Assembly: GCA_002633005.1 (NCBI GenBank)
Contig: NMRA01000026.1
Location: 977,934-1,017,635, forward strand
Source: Phoronis australis
Taxonomy: Eukaryota > Phoronida > Phoronidae
Reading direction: 5' to 3'
Length of the DNA: 39,702 bases
A program made the translations under genes and the position numbers. Each line of letters opens with the position of its first letter. Position 1 is the stretch's first letter. The notes below the pieces were generated by a model that did not search any database, had not been told where the DNA came from, and worked only from the letters and a program-made list of their open reading frames with translations. Positions 18,901 through 28,837 of this stretch are shown here, piece after piece.

Positions 18901-21900
18901 AAAATATGGCTTCACATGGTGGGTGGCCTCAGGTAGAGCCTTCACACTTGCTCTAGTGTTTGGAGCAGAGTGTCAATAAAGGGGAATGTTACCATTTTGA
19001 AGGCATTTTTGACCGATTTGGTATATTTTACTTACTCTGAAAGGTATTTTGAACCTTTTTATACCTGATTCTTATTCTTCAAAGCAGAAGTTGTGAGCAA
19101 ATTGTAAAATTCATAGACTATTTTATTAAGTTCATTATCTATTATGGCATCATTGCTCAAGTCGAACGGCAAATGTGCTGGGACTGGTACTGAAAATCTA
19201 TCGATATCGCGGCCATTGAGCACAGTTGTGCAAATTTCTTCTCTACAAGTGTTTGGGTCTTTAAAGTAATTGCAACTGGGCTGTTGTTAATGTTTGTCGT
19301 CTTATTTCCAGTTGGGATGAGTGGGTGCCAGAGAACAGGATACTCAAGTTTAACGAGCAGGGTCTGCAGAAACAGAAAGAGCTGAAGCAAGCACATCTGT
19401 GAGTAAAGGTTTATGTAAACAGCATTATGTTGTTTGGTCAGATGACAGGTGGGACATCTGATCAGCTGTCTGAAGAATCTCACACCTGAATGCTCACCAC
19501 TTGTCTAATTTACCCTTTTATGTATTTTGATGTTCATCTCCATACAGCTAACTGGCTGGGTATAGGTACTGCTCTTATGGGGTTCCCATTTTACTAGGGT
19601 ACATTTGTCTAGTAAGGCTCTGAGTATGCTTGCAAATTACTTGCCTTCACATGTGTGATTTTAGATTGTGTGGTCTTGCGCGATCTCACTTTTCTCGCAG
19701 TAACTTGATGTTCTATGGAACACTACCCAGGTTCCTTCAAATGCTGGGTTTCTTTGTTATCTGACCAAATGTTTTGACGATCTGCATTTCAGTGCGTCAA
19801 AAAAGAAGGCAAAGAAGGACCGAGAAAAGGAGAAGGAAGAAAGGGAGAAAGAAAAGGCACAAGCGACGACATCTGGTGACAAACAGGATAAATCAAAGTC
19901 AAAGGAGAAAGGTTTGTATTAACATGAAGGTGAGATGGAGCACAGCCTGAGCTTGTATGTAAATGAAGATGCGAGGACTTCACACAGTGATCTCAAGCAA
20001 ACTAGATCAAAATCTAAATCCGTTTCTTTTATTGTTCATTCAGTATACTAATAAATACTGGCAAATAGTTTTTCAAGTTGGGTTGGATTCTGAAGGCTGT
20101 AGACCCTACACTCTTGACAACTTTCAGACTGCTTTTTGCAACCACTACCCTGATGGCATTCCACATTTCTTTTCAATGGACTATTTCATAGATTGTGGGC
20201 TGCTAAACTGAATCGGTCAATAGCCTTGTCCGGAAATCAAGTGGCAACGGCACTACTCGCTGTTTAGCCACAATGCTTCATTTCTGTTAGTCACTGTTTC
20301 TGCCTCGTTTCTGTTGTTAACTCAACGCCGGTTATTGCTCATTTCCAAGATGACAGATTTTTGCTCTCGCTTACTGCTCGTGCATGTGTGTTTGTTTTGT
20401 GATATTCTGTGTGTACAGTAAAATTTCGCCAATTTTGGAAAAAATAACTGCCTAAATTTCCATTCTTTCATTTTTCAATGGACTCTAGCTCTGTAGTTGT
20501 ATATGTATACAGTTTTGCAAAATACTGTCTCCTGGTAGCTCTGGTACAGAATTTGAACACGGGAAAGCATTCATTTGGGGATGCATAGCTTTCAAGAAAA
20601 CACACAAGAAATGAAATTTCACTTAATTATTGTTTCTCAAATTGATGAGATTTTACTGTGTTTCTTAGTTCATCAGCTTACTTCAGTCTGTGCTTGTTAT
20701 CCAGTCTTTTATACTGTCCATGCTTTTCATTCCTCATCTTCGTCCTCGCTGAACCGGCACCAGTCATCTGCGGCCTCGCTGACCTGGCATCGGGCCGGCT
20801 ACATTAAGGTGCTTGTGCTGATTTTCTAGCTGGTCGCGAAACGCAGCCTGTTGAACCGGAAGAAGTTGTCCCCCCTGTGACTGAAGTGCGGGATCGTGCT
20901 GCGAGGCGGTCTAACAAAGGTGAAACTTGATATGTCTGTAATCGCCAGATGCCTTGTGCTTGGTTGTCACTGCTCTTCTGCAGTCTATATCTAAGAATGA
21001 CCTGGCTTCAGTTCTCATTATGAAATCTTGATTGAGAAGTGATTATCTGCCATTGAGTCAGATGGTAACTATAGAAAGTGTGGTAGAACTTCTATCTTTC
21101 AATAACAACTTATTCATCTGGAACAGTGAATTTCATCTAGAGTGACTGCCGTACAGCTCCCTCTCACAAAATTCCTAAGGTTTCACTTTAATTTAAACGT
21201 TCATCCTCAGCTTACTGACCACCCTGCCCCGTGTCGTTGTGAACATTTGCCTCACTCAAATTTTATCTCCCATAATGTACAAAACTTGCTTTGAAAAACA
21301 AAAATGGAGTCTCGTTTTACACCTATGCTGCTATTTTTCCCTTCAACGTCTCCGAAATTTTGTTTTTAAGCGCCCATGCTTGCTATAACGATCACTAGTA
21401 AGTCCTGATTTTTAGTTTCCCAATTTGTGTGTCCTGGGAGTTATCCCAGGCGAGAACAGTCTCACATCAGGGCACATTAACACAACGTTTCAGTGGCGAT
21501 TCTTGTTCTGGTTTCATTTTGTTTTTACTGAAGAACTAATTCAAGTATTGGATAAGAGTTAACTCTTCTCGTTATTCATGACCACATTATGTCCGTGTGG
21601 ACCTTAAGTGGCTCCTTTTGGTGTTTTACGCCATTCAAAACTTTTGTTTTCTTATATACAGAAGTGTCATGTATCTTGTTCTCTGAAAGCATCCTCACCT
21701 CAATGTTCCCATTCATTACATTATTACCAGAATACAAAGCCTAATTTTTTAACAATGATCTTTCAATGTCAGAATTTTAGAGCTTTACATTGCTTAACAC
21801 GAGTCCTGCATGCTGCTCAGTATAGATTGTTTTGTGGTCCATCTCTATGCTTTGTCATCATCCCTGAATGTCCACTTAGCTTGTGTTCCTCCATTTCTGT

Positions 21901-24900
21901 CTGCAGGTGTGGTGGCAGAGAAGGAGGCGGAGCCTGCTGCCAAGAAGAAGAGGACTCGTGCTGATGCCACTGTTGAGCAGGTAAGCTGTGATTGGCCTCA
22001 GCAATATTGTGGAGTTGTGTGTCGGGTCGATTTATTTTGTGGTCGTATATGCGTAAGTTGTCGATTAAGCAATTTTTATGAACCTGAAGGCTCAAAACAC
22101 CTTTATCATTTTTTTCAGTCTAGGTCAGAAGCGTCTAACTTTGGCGATGTTCTCGTCAGTGGAGAGTTCAAATAACTAAAATTCGTTTGTGATTTTCTCA
22201 TCAGTGGAGAGTTCTAAAAATTGGTTAGCATATTTGAAAGTGTGTATGTCTGCACTGACGGTTCTTTGTATAATGCTAGTAAGAGTTTGTACAATCATTG
22301 AAGTTGTGCCACTCATTGATAACTGTCTCCACATGCTTAACAAATGACTCATCTTCAAAGTGGTCAAATTCGTCCAAAATGAACACACGGAAATCCTAAC
22401 TGGTTGCCACAATAAATCATAAGAGGTCTTGGAGAACACAGTTTGGAGTTACGCCTATCACTGTAGAATTAACTTCAACTTGTTTTTTTCTTGTCTTTGC
22501 TATAAGTTAGTGTTTTATTCTTTAGAACTCGACTCCATAATTTGGCTTGACAAGGCTACTATGCGTCTGTAAATCCGGTGTATGGAATACTCTGCAACTT
22601 GTCTCTGATTTGAAAATCTTTCGATTACTGTCACTTACAGGCTTTTGTTCGACCTGTAGGTGCTGCCATTTTGAATGCAGATTACTTGGCTCTGAACATA
22701 CAGAGATTTCTGTTTTAGGAAGAAACATTTATCAACAGATTAGAGGTGAGAATCAAACTGCCAGATGACCTCAAGCCCTGGCTAGTGGATGACTGGGACT
22801 TGGTCACTCGTCAAAAGCAGGTAGTGTATACAAACGTGTGTTTCACTACCTTAAAAGTCCTTTCTATGGACCTGCAGATCACATTGTAATGTTCATTTTT
22901 GTCCATGTTTTCTTTTGCTTGCCTGTTGATTATCATTGCAAGCCACTTTGTGACTCTTGATGACTCATGATATTTGACACCTGTCCAGCTTTTGTAACAG
23001 GTTGTCACCTGCTGAGGTTTGAAGCTGTGTTGCTATTGCAGCACCTCCTTTGGGGATGAACCAACACTATTTGATGTTCACAGTATTTAAGTCTTGAAAA
23101 GGTTGTCCCATTGGTTGATTGCTTTCAAAGTGGCTTCAGTTATTTCAATGAACATTGAAACAGATGGAGAGGGCCTGACTCGAGTTAATTTTCAGACCAA
23201 CTCGACCATATTAACATACTGGAGTCATTATTTCCATTCACATTTTCTTCTCTGTGCATCATTTTACAAACATCACCACATAATTTTATGAAATTGTTAT
23301 TTGCTGGAAGGAAGAGTACCTTCAGTGTTTTAGCCCATTTTGACATTCTTGGAATTCCTGCGATGGGAGGTCATTCTAGTTTCAGCTTCAAGTTCGTTCG
23401 TCTCAGTGATTTCCAAACGCAAATTTTGTGCCCGTGGGGACCATGGTAGGAGTAAGCTCTTTACGCTACCACATGTATGATTTACGCTCTCGTGTTTCAG
23501 CTTTCAACTGAAGTGTGTCACATGTTCCCGACATACCTCCACATCAGTGGTTAGAGTGCCGGACTCGCATTGGTGAGATCCCGGCTTTGATTTCTATCTC
23601 GAGACAGGCATTTTTTTTCAAATTGGCAAGACAGTAAAGCCTAAGGGCTGTTCCAGTAAAATCTGTATGGGAAGGGGGGAAGGCACCTTTTTTTCGCACC
23701 CACCACCCATATTTTTCATTTATTTCTTCAGCCTACCACCCGTAATTTTTTATATAAGTTTGAAATGCAACCACCCGTAATTTTTTTTTGTTCTTGTGGT
23801 TGACTGCACAGGCGCTTGAGTTTATCTGTTCCTCCATCACTCTAACGTCATTCATTACTAAGAAAACATGTTTCTTATATATGGTTATTAACCATCAAGA
23901 AATTCGAGCACCTGTGGTTAAATGGTGTTATGGGCATGCCGATGAGGAGATCGGAGGGAGTGAAAAAGTCGGAGCTTTTTGCAAGTTGCATTTTTGTTTC
24001 AGTCTTTGATTCTGTGCGGATTGTTTATAAAATTTACTAAAATTACCCACCATCAAACATTTATGGCCCAATGAAACAACAACGACCTGTAAATTTTTAT
24101 TTTTTTGAAGTACGACCACCAGCCATTTTGAATTTAAATCAAACGCAACCACCCATAATTTTTTATTTCAGTTGCCTTCCCCCCCTCCCACACAGATTTT
24201 GCTGGAACAGCCCTAATATTAAATTGAATGAAATACTAATTGTGAATGAGTTTTCAACCATTGTCTTAAATTTGTACATTGTCTTTCAGCTGGTGAATGT
24301 TCCTTGCAAGAAGACAGTTGATGATATTCTGGATGAATATGTCAAACAAAGGCTAGCTAAAGACAAACACATAAACAGGTATTTCCATCTGGGAAGCTTT
24401 GTTTTACAAACTGCTCAAAACAGTTGAGTATCATTCTTTACCACGATAATTAAAAATTCGGTGACCATTTTGCAATATGAGATCTTTTTATTCACCAGGT
24501 GGCGCTAGCGAATAAAGGTTCATGTTTTTAAAACATAAATAAATTGATACAGCATAAAAGAATCTGTTATCCTGAAAGTCTCATGTGACCATCTGAATGC
24601 ATTCATTTCAATTTACTCTTAGGACTAGCCACACGCGTGCCATTTAATATATTTAAAGGTGCCCAAGCAATGGATGAGATTCTATTTCTGAACTACTAGA
24701 TTGCTGAGAAGGATTACAACGTAACTTACTTAGACGTCCTACTGTCAATTTCTCTAGTAGCGTATTGAGGCAGTTCTTCTTCAGCGTTCCCGGCCATATA
24801 GTGTAGATGGTCAGTCTGGTCTTCTGGGCAGTTTGTGGTTTGCCACAATGATGCTGTCGGGCCACACAGTTTTACGTTGAGTTCCACTGAACTGGGCCAT

Positions 24901-27900
24901 GTTTGGCACCTTATTAAGGCAGAAATTGATTATTAATCGAATTCTGTTTTTTGAGAAAGAGGCTGTGCAGTTAACTTTCTTTGTAGTCGTAACATGCTGT
25001 CAACTTTTGTTTCCATTTCAACTATCCATTCTTGTTGTTTTATTTACCGATTTATATTCTTCATTTCTTGAATCCATTCTTGTTGTTTTATTTACCGATT
25101 TATAACTATTTTTGCCAAATTCAGATACCACTAACAGTTAGTAATTGGTTCGACAATAAACCCGACAGCTTGTGAAAGATTTGTTTTATTACCTCCATCA
25201 CTGGTTAATTTCATGTGTTCCAGAGATGCCCTTTTGGAAGTAAGCCAGGGTATCCGCGAATACTTCAATGTCATGTTGGGAACTCAACTGCTATACAAGT
25301 TTGAACGGCCACAGTACTCAGAAGTAAGTTGTCCACCTAATGGTAAAACCCACAGCGTAAGTGCGTGGGTGTTATCCCTCTGCAACTGCTGATTTGATGG
25401 GCCTGGTATATATCTTAGCCAAAACATTCGGCTCACCAAGCTGGTCATTAAGCTGCGTTAGAGGCAAGTCTTGCTGTTGGGTAAAAATAAAGTCCTACAT
25501 AGAGACATAATTGAGTGCTACTGGTAGATTTTGAAGTCTGTGAGGTTTGGTAGGGATGTGCTCCGATCTCCTACGCTTATTCTCTATTGTCATGTGTTGG
25601 GGGATGTTATTCTGAATTCCTGTTATAGTCTCAAGTGGGCCAATGGAAGACGTGGCGATGGGCCAGGGCTTTGATTGGTGGGGACGAATTAGGAATTAGC
25701 GACCCATTTTGTGGGAGAGAATCCACCAGGGTCCAGTTTCATGAAAGTTATAGGCCGCATACCAACAATGACGTTGCATTATCATGTGCCAAATTGTTAT
25801 TGTTGAACAATGCACCTGACGTCATGCAACAATCAATAAGTTTTATGCAACCCATCCCTGGTTCACGGGACAATTCAGGATGTAGAAAAAGTTTTAAAAG
25901 TAAAAGTCTATGAATAGGTGTATGCTGTGCTGATGGAAGCCATTTTGAACTTTTGTTTGAATTTTTTTCTGATTGTTGACCGTAAATTTCTGAACTTGTG
26001 TATCCAGAGAATGGTACACATTTTTCACATTCCAGTACCACAAATTAAAGTAATCTTTGTTGTACTTTTTTGAAAATGAGTTATCAATCTGTGGAAAATG
26101 ATTGATATATCGAGCATATTCCAATTTACATTTTAGCCATCTTGTTTTTGCCTAACACACTCGCTGACAATGTTACTGCCTGGAAAGTACATACTATGGA
26201 AGGTGATAGTTTTTGCTCCAAAAACAGTTCCTTTGGCTCATATCAAACATGCACACATTGATTTACATTTACTGAGTATAGTTAGTGAAAATTCTTGGTA
26301 CAGCATAGTTTACAAATATTTATCTGCACGTGTAGCAATAACTTGGGGTTATGCCTCGAATATGTGGAAGACCTCATTGGGTGCCAACTGCCCTGTGAAG
26401 TTGGCTATACATCAATCATTTTGATCTGTCCTCGGCATTTGATAAAATATTCACAAGCTAGATCAAGTTCTATGAGTCTCACTAGAAAAATCTAACCAAA
26501 ATTATGCTCTCATTGAAGATGCACAGCGATGTCTCACAAGATCCTGCTTTTCTATCAAGACACTAAAAATATTGAACTCGACCCGTATTGCATTTTGTGA
26601 AGTTTCAAATGGTGTTAAGAAAAAGTAGTGAATGTAGTCTCAGTATAGTAGGTTAAATGTAAACTACGAAATCAGACACCAATTGTCCTCAACAGGTACT
26701 CAAGGATCACTCTGATACTCCCATGTCCAAGGTCTATGGGGCTACTCATCTTTTACGGCTGTTCGGTAAGAGACGAAAGGTTACTATAGCAACAGTACTG
26801 GTACACAGATATTGTAAAGCTTGTTTAAGTGTTTGCTTCGTTTTCATGTGACAATGGAAACAAACACGTCTAATTCTCAGGTTTATTCGTAATAAGCATT
26901 AATTTTGCGATCGTCAGGGTCTGCACTGGACTTACAATCCGAGAGTTGTTAAGACTAGTTACTTAGTCTGTAACATGTCTCGCAACTTCACCACATAATG
27001 TTTACAACTAGCCAACTTTGAAAACATGACAGGAATGAGCATTCAAAAGACCTACTTGAGCACAAGAGTAACATAATAGAATGATTCAACGCAACTAGAA
27101 TGCATGTTATGTAAATTTACACGAAAACTGGGCTGTGCTTCATCCTATAAGCAACTACCGAAAGTGTCCAATAGATGGCTTACTTCTGGATGCTTGAAAT
27201 GACATTGAAAGTCATAACTTTTTAAAGTTGGAGATTAATCTGACATGTGTCCTTGCTTGTTAAATGACAAGTTGTGCATGTGAGGTCTCCAATATGAATT
27301 AAATCCGATGTGCGTGTATGTGATTATTGAGACTCCTGTAATTTTTTTACTTGTTTTCAAATACATATACGACATCACTTTAGGATGGACAGCAACAGAA
27401 CCCTATTCGAGTGATGTCGAATGGGTGTCAAGTGCACTTACCGTAGATTTCATAAATTTTGGACACACTGATGCACAAGTAAAAGTTCATTTCGTTATCT
27501 TTTCCATGAAAGATACAAATTCACCAAATCAACGCTTTCCCATGTTCAAATTTGGTACCATAGCTACCATCAAATAGTATTTTGAACAGTTATGAGCATT
27601 TACAACTTTAAACGCCCTTGAAATTCAAAAAGGGGCAGTTTTAGCCAATTGTTTTGTCCAAAATTGTCGCGTTTTTTCTGTAGATGTGTTATGATATAGA
27701 CTTTCAACTATGTCTGTTAAATTTCAGTCAAGTTGGGCTCCATGCTGGCGTTCACAACTTTGGAGGAAAAAACAATGCAGCTTCTCATGTCTCACATCAA
27801 TGACTTCTTAAAGTAAGTATGGAGGTCTTATGAAGTTATCTCCCCTGTACAATGTGGTTACATGCAACTGACAGCAAAATGGAACTTTAAATTGGATTTG

Positions 27901-28648
27901 GTGCTTTACTTTTAAGGGGGAAAGAAAATATGGGTCTTCTGTGGTTATCTCCCCTGTATACTGGTCCCACATGTGAGTTAAAAATGTGGAAATTCAAATT
28001 TAACTGATTCTTTTCAAGTTACCTGTGTCTTCACTAGTTGTGCATGCATCGCTTGACATTACATTTCCACCCTACATCTATTCTGCCTGCCATTGCTGCT
28101 AGCATTAGTTACATCATGAAGATTATTTGGCTGTAACGAAAAATTGTGGCTATGATTTGCCTTCAAAAATTATTGTCCATAAGATTTGATTGTGCCAGAA
28201 CTAAAGTTTTTTTCAGATTTAGAGATTGTTGGGTCTGCAGACGGGAAAATGGATGTAATCGGCTACCTTAATCTCAGTGATGGAGACCTAATGCTGAGCA
28301 TTACTACTGGGGGGTATTATGTAATGCTAGTCACATCGAGATCTCTTGCTTTATGGAACAGAAATAGTGAACTACCCATAATTCCATATTTGGACCTAGC
28401 AGTCCAACCACTTTAGAGGTGATCGTTTGCAAGATGTGAACACTAGAAAGATTACAAGCGTACACTTAAAGCACTAGCTTGTCACTAGCGTGATCTCGAT
28501 TAACTTGCAAAACACTAGCCTTATGTGTTCTGGTCACTATAGTATGGAAACCCATTACAGGTACCTGCACAAGAACTCGGCCGCCTTGTTCAACCTACGT
28601 GACTACATGGTGGCGCCGCCGGAATACCAGCGCAAAGCCATCACATAA
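15910..28648 (+). CDS. MORF4L1: MORF4L1 / MRG15, chromo-barrel and MRG-domain chromatin protein
   Basis: Thirteen exons (15910-15937, 17589-17635, 18530-18597, 19312-19398, 19793-19911, 20830-20919, 21907-21980, 22719-22820, 24290-24378, 25224-25323, 26696-26765, 27728-27812, 28561-28648) join in phase into 348 residues, close to the 323-362 of human isoforms. Residues 7-75 form the chromo-barrel, with cage aromatics at Tyr22, Tyr42, Trp45 and Trp49 ([13 protein letters not shown]). A Lys/Glu-rich linker (77-150) and a KKKRTRAD basic patch lead to the MRG domain (172-348): [48 protein letters not shown] and [11 protein letters not shown]. Family knowledge: MRG15 reads H3K36 methylation and is a subunit of NuA4/TIP60 and SIN3-HDAC complexes; the MRG domain is the docking surface. 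It shares a promoter with PTAR1. No domain is broken. Confidence 0.96.
16094..16183 (-). repeat. tRNA-derived sequence (minus strand)
   Basis: Read on the minus strand it starts TAGCCAAGTGGTAAAT, an A-box/D-arm-like word, and ends GTGTTCGATACCCGCC, a B-box/T-arm-like word, about 65 bases apart. The acceptor stem and a clean anticodon arm cannot be drawn, so it is a decayed tRNA gene or SINE head rather than a working tRNA. Confidence 0.5.
16300..16580 (+). promoter_or_regulatory. CpG-rich segment in MORF4L1 intron 1
   Basis: This stretch is rich in C, G and CpG compared with the AT-rich flanks. It contains CACGTG (in AGCACGTGTA), an inverted CCAAT word (CATTGGCCA), GGGCGCGC and a CRE-like TGACGTC at about 16583. 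An intronic enhancer, alternative promoter or an inserted GC-rich element would all fit. Confidence 0.3.
16580..17290 (+). repeat. Second array of the ~140-bp monomers
   Basis: Monomers related to those at 6640-7390, same orientation: TAGTGGCA near 16590 and 17268, TATCTCCTAAACATTCTGCA, GGATCTTTGCGGAATTTGG and ACAGATGACGAC. The hairpin at 17118-17221 interrupts one monomer. Confidence 0.65.
17118..17221. repeat. Perfect 32-bp hairpin with 40-base loop
   Basis: Arms 17118-17149 and 17190-17221 are exact reverse complements (inner words GCGGTCCC and TTTAGAGAACC). Partial pairing continues a few bases outward. It lies inside a repeat monomer in MORF4L1 intron 1. Perfect pairing implies recent origin or gene conversion between arms. 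It could be a foldback insertion, or a source of small dsRNA when transcribed. Confidence 0.9.
17589..17635 (+). CDS. MORF4L1: MORF4L1 exon 2
   Basis: From TTTGCAG to AAG|GTGGGT. It encodes [15 protein letters not shown], the first chromo-barrel strand pair including cage residue Tyr22. Confidence 0.96.
18215..18286. repeat. 36-bp tandem duplication
   Basis: Two adjacent copies (18215-18250, 18251-18286) of AATTATTCC...GAAATGCCTT differ at a single base (CCG versus CCA). Confidence 0.9.
18530..18597 (+). CDS. MORF4L1: MORF4L1 exon 3
   Basis: From TTTTCAG to AG|GTAAAG. It encodes [20 protein letters not shown] then NK, with cage residues Tyr42 and Trp45. Confidence 0.96.
19312..19398 (+). 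CDS. MORF4L1: MORF4L1 exon 4
   Basis: From TTTCCAG to CT|GTGAGT. It encodes [20 protein letters not shown] then QKELKQAH, the end of the chromo-barrel and the following helix. Confidence 0.96.
19793..19911 (+). CDS. MORF4L1: MORF4L1 exon 5, charged linker
   Basis: From TTTCAG to AAAG|GTTTGT. It encodes [18 protein letters not shown] and further Lys/Glu-rich sequence to KSKEK. Charge and position fit the disordered linker; sequence conservation is low, so it is supported by phase (2 in, 1 out) and splice sites. Confidence 0.85.
20830..20919 (+). CDS. MORF4L1: MORF4L1 exon 6, linker
   Basis: From TTTCTAG to AAAG|GTGAAA. It encodes [20 protein letters not shown] then DRAARRSNK. No vertebrate counterpart is obvious. 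Phase 1 in and phase 1 out means it can be skipped without a frame change, so it may be alternatively spliced. Confidence 0.75.
21907..21980 (+). CDS. MORF4L1: MORF4L1 exon 7, basic patch
   Basis: From TCTGCAG to CAG|GTAAGC. It encodes [20 protein letters not shown] then TVEQ, matching the family's PPRKKRARVDPTVE nuclear-localisation-like segment just before the MRG domain. Confidence 0.93.
22719..22820 (+). CDS. MORF4L1: MORF4L1 exon 8, MRG domain start
   Basis: From GTTTTAG to CAG|GTAGTG, 34 codons, phase 0 both ends: [20 protein letters not shown] then [14 protein letters not shown], nearly identical to vertebrates. Confidence 0.97.
23540..23640 (+). repeat. tRNA-derived SINE-like fragment
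   Basis: CATCAGTGGTTAGAGTGCCGG resembles a tRNA D-arm/A-box, followed by CGGACTCGCAT and a decayed T-arm (CCGGCTTTGATTTC), then a T-run. It is too degenerate for a functional tRNA. It abuts the TIR element at 23645. Confidence 0.5.
23645..24213. mobile_element. Nonautonomous TIR DNA element, copy 1 (569 bp)
   Basis: Ends are near-perfect inverted repeats of about 35 bp starting GGGCTGTTCCAG and containing AAATCTGTxTGGGAxGGGGG. The element is flanked by a 3-bp direct repeat TAA (23642-23644 and 24214-24216). Subterminal ACCACCCATAATTTTT-type motifs recur. There is no transposase frame. The 3-bp duplication and GGGC-type end resemble PIF/Harbinger MITEs; that assignment is inference. Confidence 0.8.
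24290..24378 (+). CDS. MORF4L1: MORF4L1 exon 9
   Basis: From CTTTCAG to AG|GTATTT. It encodes [20 protein letters not shown] then RLAKDKHIN, matching LFYLPAKKNVDSILEDYANYKK. Confidence 0.96.
24483..24630 (+). repeat. Dispersed repeat with CTCF-like motif, copy 2
   Basis: CACCAGGTGGCGC at 24493-24505 followed by TAGCGAATAAAGG, then TCATGTGACCATCTGAATGC, collinear with 11020-11175. Divergence outside these blocks is high. Confidence 0.55.
25024..25104. repeat. 33-bp direct repeat, 48-bp period
   Basis: ATCCATTCTTGTTG...GATTTATA occurs at 25024-25056 and again, identical, at 25072-25104. Confidence 0.9.
25224..25323 (+). CDS. MORF4L1: MORF4L1 exon 10
   Basis: From TTCCAG to GAA|GTAAGT. It encodes [20 protein letters not shown] then [13 protein letters not shown], the most conserved block of the MRG fold. 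Confidence 0.97.
26696..26765 (+). CDS. MORF4L1: MORF4L1 exon 11
   Basis: From CAACAG to TTCG|GTAAGA. It encodes [20 protein letters not shown] then RLF, matching DAPMSQVYGAPHLLRLF. Confidence 0.96.
26766..28560 (+). other. MORF4L1 introns 11 and 12
   Basis: Introns 26766-27727 and 27813-28560. A short phrase (GGTCTTxTGxxGTTATCTCCCC) recurs at about 27832 and 27933. The open frames at 27308-27577 and 28186-28416 lack recognisable motifs. Confidence 0.5.
27728..27812 (+). CDS. MORF4L1: MORF4L1 exon 12
   Basis: From TTTCAG to AA|GTAAGT. It encodes [20 protein letters not shown] then SHINDFL, matching RIGAMLAYTPLDEKSLALLLNYLHDFL. Confidence 0.96.
28561..28648 (+). CDS. MORF4L1: MORF4L1 exon 13 and stop
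   Basis: From ATTACAG; encodes [20 protein letters not shown] then EYQRKAIT-stop (TAA 28646-28648). The family ends APPEYHRKAV, so the C-terminus is complete. Confidence 0.97.
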
Positions 28649-28721
28649 ATTATGCTAAGTGTCAAGCCGAGGACGCATCTCATTTGTTCTCCATATCATT
28701 CTGACACGCTTGTCAGACAAA

Positions 28722-28727
28722 AATAAA
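28722..28727 (+). terminator. AATAAA poly(A) signal of MORF4L1
   Basis: The first AATAAA after the stop codon, 74 bases downstream, followed by GT-rich sequence (GTAATTTGTGCATACC). It would give a short 3' UTR. Confidence 0.65.
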
Positions 28728-28837
28728 AACTGTGAACCATGTAATTTGTGCATACCTGTTTTTATACATAAAATTTTAAGCTGTGTAAAACTCGATGTTT
28801 ATTGTATAACAAATAATGGAAATAGTACAGTGAAATT

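Larger units (their letters stand above)
17636..19792 (+). other. MORF4L1 introns 2-4
   Basis: Introns 17636-18529, 18598-19311 and 19399-19792. Apart from a 36-bp tandem duplication at 18215-18286 I see no gene or element. Minus-strand frames here overlap exons or low-complexity sequence. Confidence 0.55.
19912..22718 (+). other. MORF4L1 introns 5-7
   Basis: Introns 19912-20829, 20920-21906 and 21981-22718. Open frames at 19963-20211 and 21608-21964 show no domain. I see nothing else that can be supported. Confidence 0.5.
22821..24289 (+). other. MORF4L1 intron 8
   Basis: 1.47 kb containing a tRNA-derived fragment (23540-23640) directly followed by a TIR element (23645-24213), which makes up most of the second half. 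Confidence 0.6.
24379..26695 (+). other. MORF4L1 introns 9 and 10
   Basis: Introns 24379-25223 and 25324-26695. They hold the second CTCF-motif repeat (24483-24630) and a 33-bp direct repeat (25024-25104); no genes seen. Confidence 0.55.

Noticed and set aside
24071-24427. Plus-strand frame of 118 codons
   Set aside because: It is a read-through of the TIR element end and intron into MORF4L1 exon 9; only 24290-24378 is coding.
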